A DNA stretch of 64,000 nt from JAXGXT01 sp040772665 (lineage in GTDB: Bacteria > Bacillota > Clostridia > Lachnospirales > Anaerotignaceae): assembly GCA_040772665.1 (NCBI GenBank), contig JAXGXT010000002.1:1-64000 (forward strand). Direction: 5' to 3'. The notes under the pieces are model-generated. The model had not been told where the DNA came from and ran no database searches. It saw only the letters and a program-made list of their open reading frames with translations. A program made the position numbers and the translations under genes. Shown one piece after another: positions 60,845 through 64,000 of this stretch (positions are counted from its first letter, which is position 1; every line of letters starts with the position of its first letter).

Positions 60845-61400
60845 TATATCATAAAAACAAAAGAAAGCGGCGGCAAAGCCGACATTTTCTTTTGGCAGTA
60901 GACGAATAAAACTTAAAAAGTTTTATGAGTAATATAATCCGCTGTGATAACAACGATAAGAACGTAGATAAAGTCAAAATCTTGAGGGCTTTGCCCTCAA
61001 ACACCCACAAGGGTTTTACTGTCAGGAATTTGCTTCGCAAACCGCTACTTCGTAGCGTCGGTGTTTATCTTCGCCGTTCCTACTTGACCCATCTAAAACC
61101 GCATGAATATGCGGTTTTGATAAAAGTTTTTGGTCTTGCTTTTTTCAAAAAGCAAGTGGGGTTGGGCAACGCCCAAGGTTTGTCTTCAGTCTGTCCGCTG
61201 TGATAACAGCGGCAGAGCCGTTAGGCTCTTTCACAAATGAAGTTTGTGGATATTATATCATAAAAACAAAAGAAAGCGGCGGTAAAGCCGACATTTTCTT
61301 TATTTTTTGAAGAAAGACATTAGGCTTTGCCCAAACTCACCCGCTTTTTGAAAAAGCGGGGCAAAACCTTTTGTTTTAAGAGATTAGTTTTGTCCCAGCC
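60845..61400. repeat. Dispersed intergenic repeat array, copy C (inverted, shortened)
   Basis: Reverse-complemented, 61013-61090 matches the long module of copies A and B but lacks about 65 internal bases from GCCGCTGGGC to GTGCTGAAC. It is next to an AAAACCGCAT hairpin (61095-61118) and GTTGGGCAACGCCCAAGG. A second unit, CATAAAAACAAAAGAAAGCG, then GCGGCAAAGCCGACATTTTC, occurs directly repeated at 60850-60892 and 61258-61300. A CCCGCTTTTTGAAAAAGCGGG hairpin lies at about 61339-61359. No gene is present up to the fur-type promoter. Confidence 0.8.
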
Positions 61401-61464
61401 TCTTTAATTTTTAGCAAGGATATGGCTTGATAACAAAGCACCAAGGTTTTTATACAGTTTTTTC

Positions 61465-61507
61465 TTGATTTTGTCTTTTTGTTGTGCTAAACTGAAAATC
61501 ATTCTCA
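61465..61507 (+). promoter_or_regulatory. Promoter overlapped by a Fur/Zur-type box
   Basis: TTGATT (61465-61470) and TAAACT (61488-61493) are 17 bases apart. The 7-1-7 palindrome TGAAAATCATTCTCA (61493-61507) starts at the last base of the -10 and matches the Fur-family pattern TGATAATNATTATCA with two or three changes. This would let the encoded regulator repress its own operon. Confidence 0.65.
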
Positions 61508-61533
61508 TATTACAGAAAAAGAGGTGTTTTAGG

Positions 61534-61941
61534 ATGTCACGTCCGTCAAAATATATAACTAAACAAAGTGAGGCTATATTTTCTTATATATCCTCATTAA
61601 AAGGTGAGCATGTAACAGCCGCCGAAATTTTAAAACATTTTCAAAGTTCAAAAACACCCATATCCACAGCAACAATTTACCGTCGTCTTGAAAGTCTTGT
61701 GGAAAGCGGAAAAATTTGTAAATACACCATAGACGGCTCTTCAAGCGCCTGTTATCAAATAGCCGCTTGTGACGAATGTCCACAAATTCATTTAAAATGT
61801 GATAACTGCGGAACTGTTTTCCATATAGACTGTATAGAAATAGCAAACCTTCCCAATCATATTTACATTGAACATTCTTTTAAAGTAAACCCGCTTAAAA
61901 CGGTGTTTTACGGAACTTGTTCAAAGTGTGCCATACTATAA
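61534..61941 (+). CDS. Fur-family regulator, probably zinc-responsive (Zur)
   Basis: The 135-residue protein has the Fur winged helix (TATIYRRLESLVESGKI) and the dimerisation domain with two CxxC pairs (KCDNCGTVFHIDC and GTCSKC), which bind structural zinc. Lying directly ahead of a ZnuABC-type importer, it is best read as Zur; Fur, PerR or Mur specificity is not excluded. ATG 61534 follows AGAGGTGTTTTAGG; the longer frame from TTG 61465 would start in the promoter. Its stop is 12 bases before the znuA start. Confidence 0.88.
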   Translation: MSRPSKYITKQSEAIFSYISSLKGEHVTAAEILKHFQSSKTPISTATIYRRLESLVESGKICKYTIDGSSSACYQIAACDECPQIHLKCDNCGTVFHIDCIEIANLPNHIYIEHSFKVNPLKTVFYGTCSKCAIL

Positions 61942-61952
61942 AAGGAGAAAAA

Positions 61953-62903
61953 ATGAAAAAAATTATTAATATATTTATTGCTGTTGTTTTAATAATCGTT
62001 TTAAACGTCGGCTGTTCAAAGCCTGCATCCCAAACCTCGAAAACAAAAATAAGCATTGTTTCAACAATTTTTGCACCATATGATTTTACAAGACAAATAA
62101 CAGGGGATAAAGCTGATATAACAATGCTTTTGCCCCCAAGTTCAGAAAGCCATACTTATGAGCCTTCACCAAAGGACAGAATAAAAATTCAAGACTGTGA
62201 TGTGTTTGTATATGTGGGAGGTGAATCCGACACTTGGGTTAAAGAAATTTTAGAAACAATTGATACAAGCAAAATGCAGGTTATAACCCTTATGGATTGT
62301 GTGGAAACCTTGGAGGAAGAGCTGGTTTTAGGCATGGAGGAGCATGAGCATGAACATGAAGAAGAAAACAAGCATGAGCTTGATGAGCATGTGTGGACTT
62401 CGCCTAAAAACGCAGTTCTTATAACCCAAAAAATTTCAAAAGCAATTTGTGAAGCAGATTCAAAAAATGCTGATTATTATGAAAAAAACACAGAAGACTA
62501 TATAACAAAACTTAAAGAATTAGACAATAAATTTACGGAAATTGTTGCCCTTTCAAAACGGAAAACCCTTGTTTTCGGCGACAGGTTTCCTTTCAGATAT
62601 TTCGCCGAGGCTTACGGGCTTGACTATTATGCACCTTTTTCAGGCTGTTCCACAGCGGCGGATATAAACCCAAAATCGCTTATATTTTTAATTGATAAGG
62701 TAAAAGAAGAAAACATTCCCGTTGTTTTTCATATAGAATTATCAAATAAAAAAATAGCCGAAGCCATAAGCGAAGACACAAATGCAAAAGTGATGCTTTT
62801 TCATGCCTGCCACAACATAACAAAGGAAGACTTTGAAAACGGTGTGACATATATTGATTTGATGAACCAAAATGCAGAAAATCTTAAGGAGGCGCTTAAT
62901 TAA
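61953..62903 (+). CDS. znuA: Metal ABC transporter binding lipoprotein, ZnuA-like
   Basis: A cluster A-1 solute-binding protein for Zn2+ or Mn2+. The signal ends with a lipobox at Cys 21 (LNVGC). Metal ligands are probably His in SSESHTYEPSP, His in DEHVWTSPKN, a region near DRFPFRYFAEAYG and Glu/His late in the chain. The acidic His-rich loop MEEHEHEHEEENKHELDEH (from about residue 128) is typical of zinc-binding ZnuA/AdcA. The 316 residues fit. ATG 61953 follows AAAGGAGAAAAA. znuC follows after one base. Confidence 0.9.
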   Translation: MKKIINIFIAVVLIIVLNVGCSKPASQTSKTKISIVSTIFAPYDFTRQITGDKADITMLLPPSSESHTYEPSPKDRIKIQDCDVFVYVGGESDTWVKEILETIDTSKMQVITLMDCVETLEEELVLGMEEHEHEHEEENKHELDEHVWTSPKNAVLITQKISKAICEADSKNADYYEKNTEDYITKLKELDNKFTEIVALSKRKTLVFGDRFPFRYFAEAYGLDYYAPFSGCSTAADINPKSLIFLIDKVKEENIPVVFHIELSNKKIAEAISEDTNAKVMLFHACHNITKEDFENGVTYIDLMNQNAENLKEALN

Positions 62904-62904
62904 A

Positions 62905-63612
62905 ATGGCTCTTATAACTTGCCAAAACGCTTCTTTTGGCTATGATGGAACAACTGTTGTAAGCAATTTAAATTTTGAAATAAACAGCGGCGATTATGTT
63001 TGTATAGTCGGCGAAAACGGCTCGGGAAAAAGTACCCTTATAAAAGGTCTTTTACAGCTTAAATCACCGCAAAAAGGCAGCCTTATAATGGGGGATGGTT
63101 TAAAGGCAAAGGAAATAGGTTATCTTCCCCAGCAAAGTGCCGCACAAAAGGACTTTCCTGCAAGTGTGTGGGAGGTTGTGATTTCAGGACGTTTAAGCTC
63201 AAGGGGGATATTTCCTTTTTATTCAGCGGAAGATAAAAAGATTGCAAAACAAAACCTTAAACTTCTTGGAATTGAAGACTTGAAAAACAAATGCTACAGG
63301 GAACTGTCAGGGGGACAGCAGCAAAGGGTTCTTCTTGCCCGTGCTTTATGTGCAACACAAAAAGTTCTTCTTTTGGACGAGCCTGTTTCAGGTCTTGACC
63401 CAAAAGTGACACAAGAGTTTTATAACCTTATGGAAAAAATCAATAAAGCTGAAAAAATAGCCATTATAATGGTTTCGCACGACATACAAAGCGCAGTAAA
63501 GTATGCAGACTATATACTTCATCTGCATAATAAACAGCTTTTTTACGGAAAAAAGGAAGACTATGTAAACTCTTTGGAGTGCAGCTGTTTTTTAGGAGGA
63601 CAAAATGATTAA
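62905..63612 (+). CDS. znuC: Metal ABC transporter ATP-binding protein, ZnuC-like
   Basis: The ATPase has Walker A VGENGSGKST, the Q-loop GYLPQQSAAQ, the signature ELSGGQQQRVLLARAL and Walker B VLLLDEPVSGLD with the His switch in MVSHDIQSA. The 235 residues match ZnuC/MntB-type proteins. ATG 62905 has AAGGAGGCGC upstream, inside the end of znuA. Its stop overlaps the permease gene start by eight bases, so the three importer genes are coupled. Confidence 0.93.
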   Translation: MALITCQNASFGYDGTTVVSNLNFEINSGDYVCIVGENGSGKSTLIKGLLQLKSPQKGSLIMGDGLKAKEIGYLPQQSAAQKDFPASVWEVVISGRLSSRGIFPFYSAEDKKIAKQNLKLLGIEDLKNKCYRELSGGQQQRVLLARALCATQKVLLLDEPVSGLDPKVTQEFYNLMEKINKAEKIAIIMVSHDIQSAVKYADYILHLHNKQLFYGKKEDYVNSLECSCFLGGQND

Positions 63613-64000
63613 CACATTAACGGAGATGTTTTCATACACCTTTATTGTGCGGGCTGTTATTGTAGGGGTTCTTGTTTCTCTTTGCGCATCTCTTCTTGGT
63701 GTAAGCCTTGTGCTTAAAAGGTACTCAATGATTGGTGATGGGCTTTCACATGTTGGTTTTGGTGCTTTATCAATAGCCATGGCTTTAAACGCCTCGCCTT
63801 TGGCAGTTTCAATACCCGTTGTTGTTACAGCCGCTTTTCTGATTTTAAGATTAAGCGGAAACAGCAAAATTAAAGGTGATGCGGCAATCGCCCTTATATC
63901 CACAAGTTCCTTGGCAATGGGGATAGTTGTGGTTTCACTTACGACAGGCATGAACACGGATGTGTATAACTATATGTTTGGAAGCATTCTTGCCATGAGT
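63605..64000 (+). CDS. znuB: Metal ABC transporter permease, ZnuB-like (cut by window end)
   Basis: From ATG 63605 the frame is open to the window end, giving 132 residues of an ABC-3 family permease (usually about 260-280). Membrane segments include VRAVIVGVLVSLCASLLGVS, then LVLKRYSMIGDGLSHVGFGA, the family's conserved loop that faces the ATPase, and ALISTSSLAMGIVVVSL. AGGAGGACAAA lies before the start within znuC. The gene is incomplete only because of the edge; nothing suggests damage. Confidence 0.92.
   Translation, partial: MINTLTEMFSYTFIVRAVIVGVLVSLCASLLGVSLVLKRYSMIGDGLSHVGFGALSIAMALNASPLAVSIPVVVTAAFLILRLSGNSKIKGDAAIALISTSSLAMGIVVVSLTTGMNTDVYNYMFGSILAMS

Overview
The window looks like chromosome from an anaerobic, spore-forming, low-GC Firmicute of the class Clostridia. 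Evidence: AT-rich DNA; strong AAGGAGG-type ribosome binding sites with frequent GTG and TTG starts; spoVG, a SPOCS/LysM spore-coat-type protein and a BofA homologue; rubrerythrin; a NuoEF-type soluble flavin/iron-sulfur complex; and a GlgC/GlgD pair. Assignment below class level is not justified from the sequence alone. No rRNA, tRNA, insertion sequence, prophage or CRISPR array was found.

Layout. 1-6.9 kb: a small gene end, murC (minus), glgC-glgD, spoVG and a SPOCS/LysM protein. 7-8.5 kb (minus): a CaCA-family cation exchanger behind a yybP-ykoY-type (Mn2+) riboswitch, and a NifX-like metal-cofactor protein. 8.8-12.8 kb: M29 aminopeptidase, CBS/DRTGG pyrophosphatase and two small unknown genes. 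13.1-16.7 kb: an ilvB-ilvN-ilvC operon preceded by a Val/Leu-rich leader peptide and attenuator. 17.2-22.6 kb: YtcJ-like amidohydrolase, YhdT/PanF-type sodium symporter, PepD. 22.8-27.2 kb: IclR regulator, rubrerythrin, DUF2508-BofA, rhomboid protease, a DnaA-box-rich gap and a uracil-DNA glycosylase. 27.25-28.5 kb: about 1.2 kb without genes but with its own promoter and terminator, a candidate long noncoding RNA.

28.7-43.0 kb is a catabolic block: two LarA-superfamily proteins, a PrpR-like sigma-54 activator, a 2-hydroxyacid dehydrogenase, a TctBAC tripartite transporter, an AEC permease, an iron alcohol dehydrogenase, two DapA-family aldolase/lyases and a cupin. Two exact GG-N10-GC (-24/-12) promoters sit upstream of the dehydrogenase and of the alcohol dehydrogenase, tying the block to the activator. 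The substrate is probably a hydroxy- or sugar-acid, but cannot be named.

43.5-46.9 kb (minus) is a TPP-riboswitch-controlled tenA-thiZ-thiX-thiY salvage operon. 47-49.5 kb: split ThrE exporter and proC. 49.7-55.5 kb: NuoE-like, NuoF-like and a 1153-residue NuoG/GltD fusion, resembling electron-bifurcating NADH/NADPH/ferredoxin complexes of the Stn/Nfn kind. 55.7-58.9 kb: guanine deaminase, FadR-type regulator and an FMN alpha-hydroxyacid dehydrogenase. 59-60.8 kb: SDR oxidoreductase, a 38-residue Arg/Cys-rich membrane peptide and purE. 61.5 kb to the end: a Fur/Zur-type regulator and a znuA-znuC-znuB metal importer cut by the window edge.

A modular dispersed repeat family, with one recurring hairpin (six copies) and a longer GC-rich module (three clear copies), occupies several gaps after genes.
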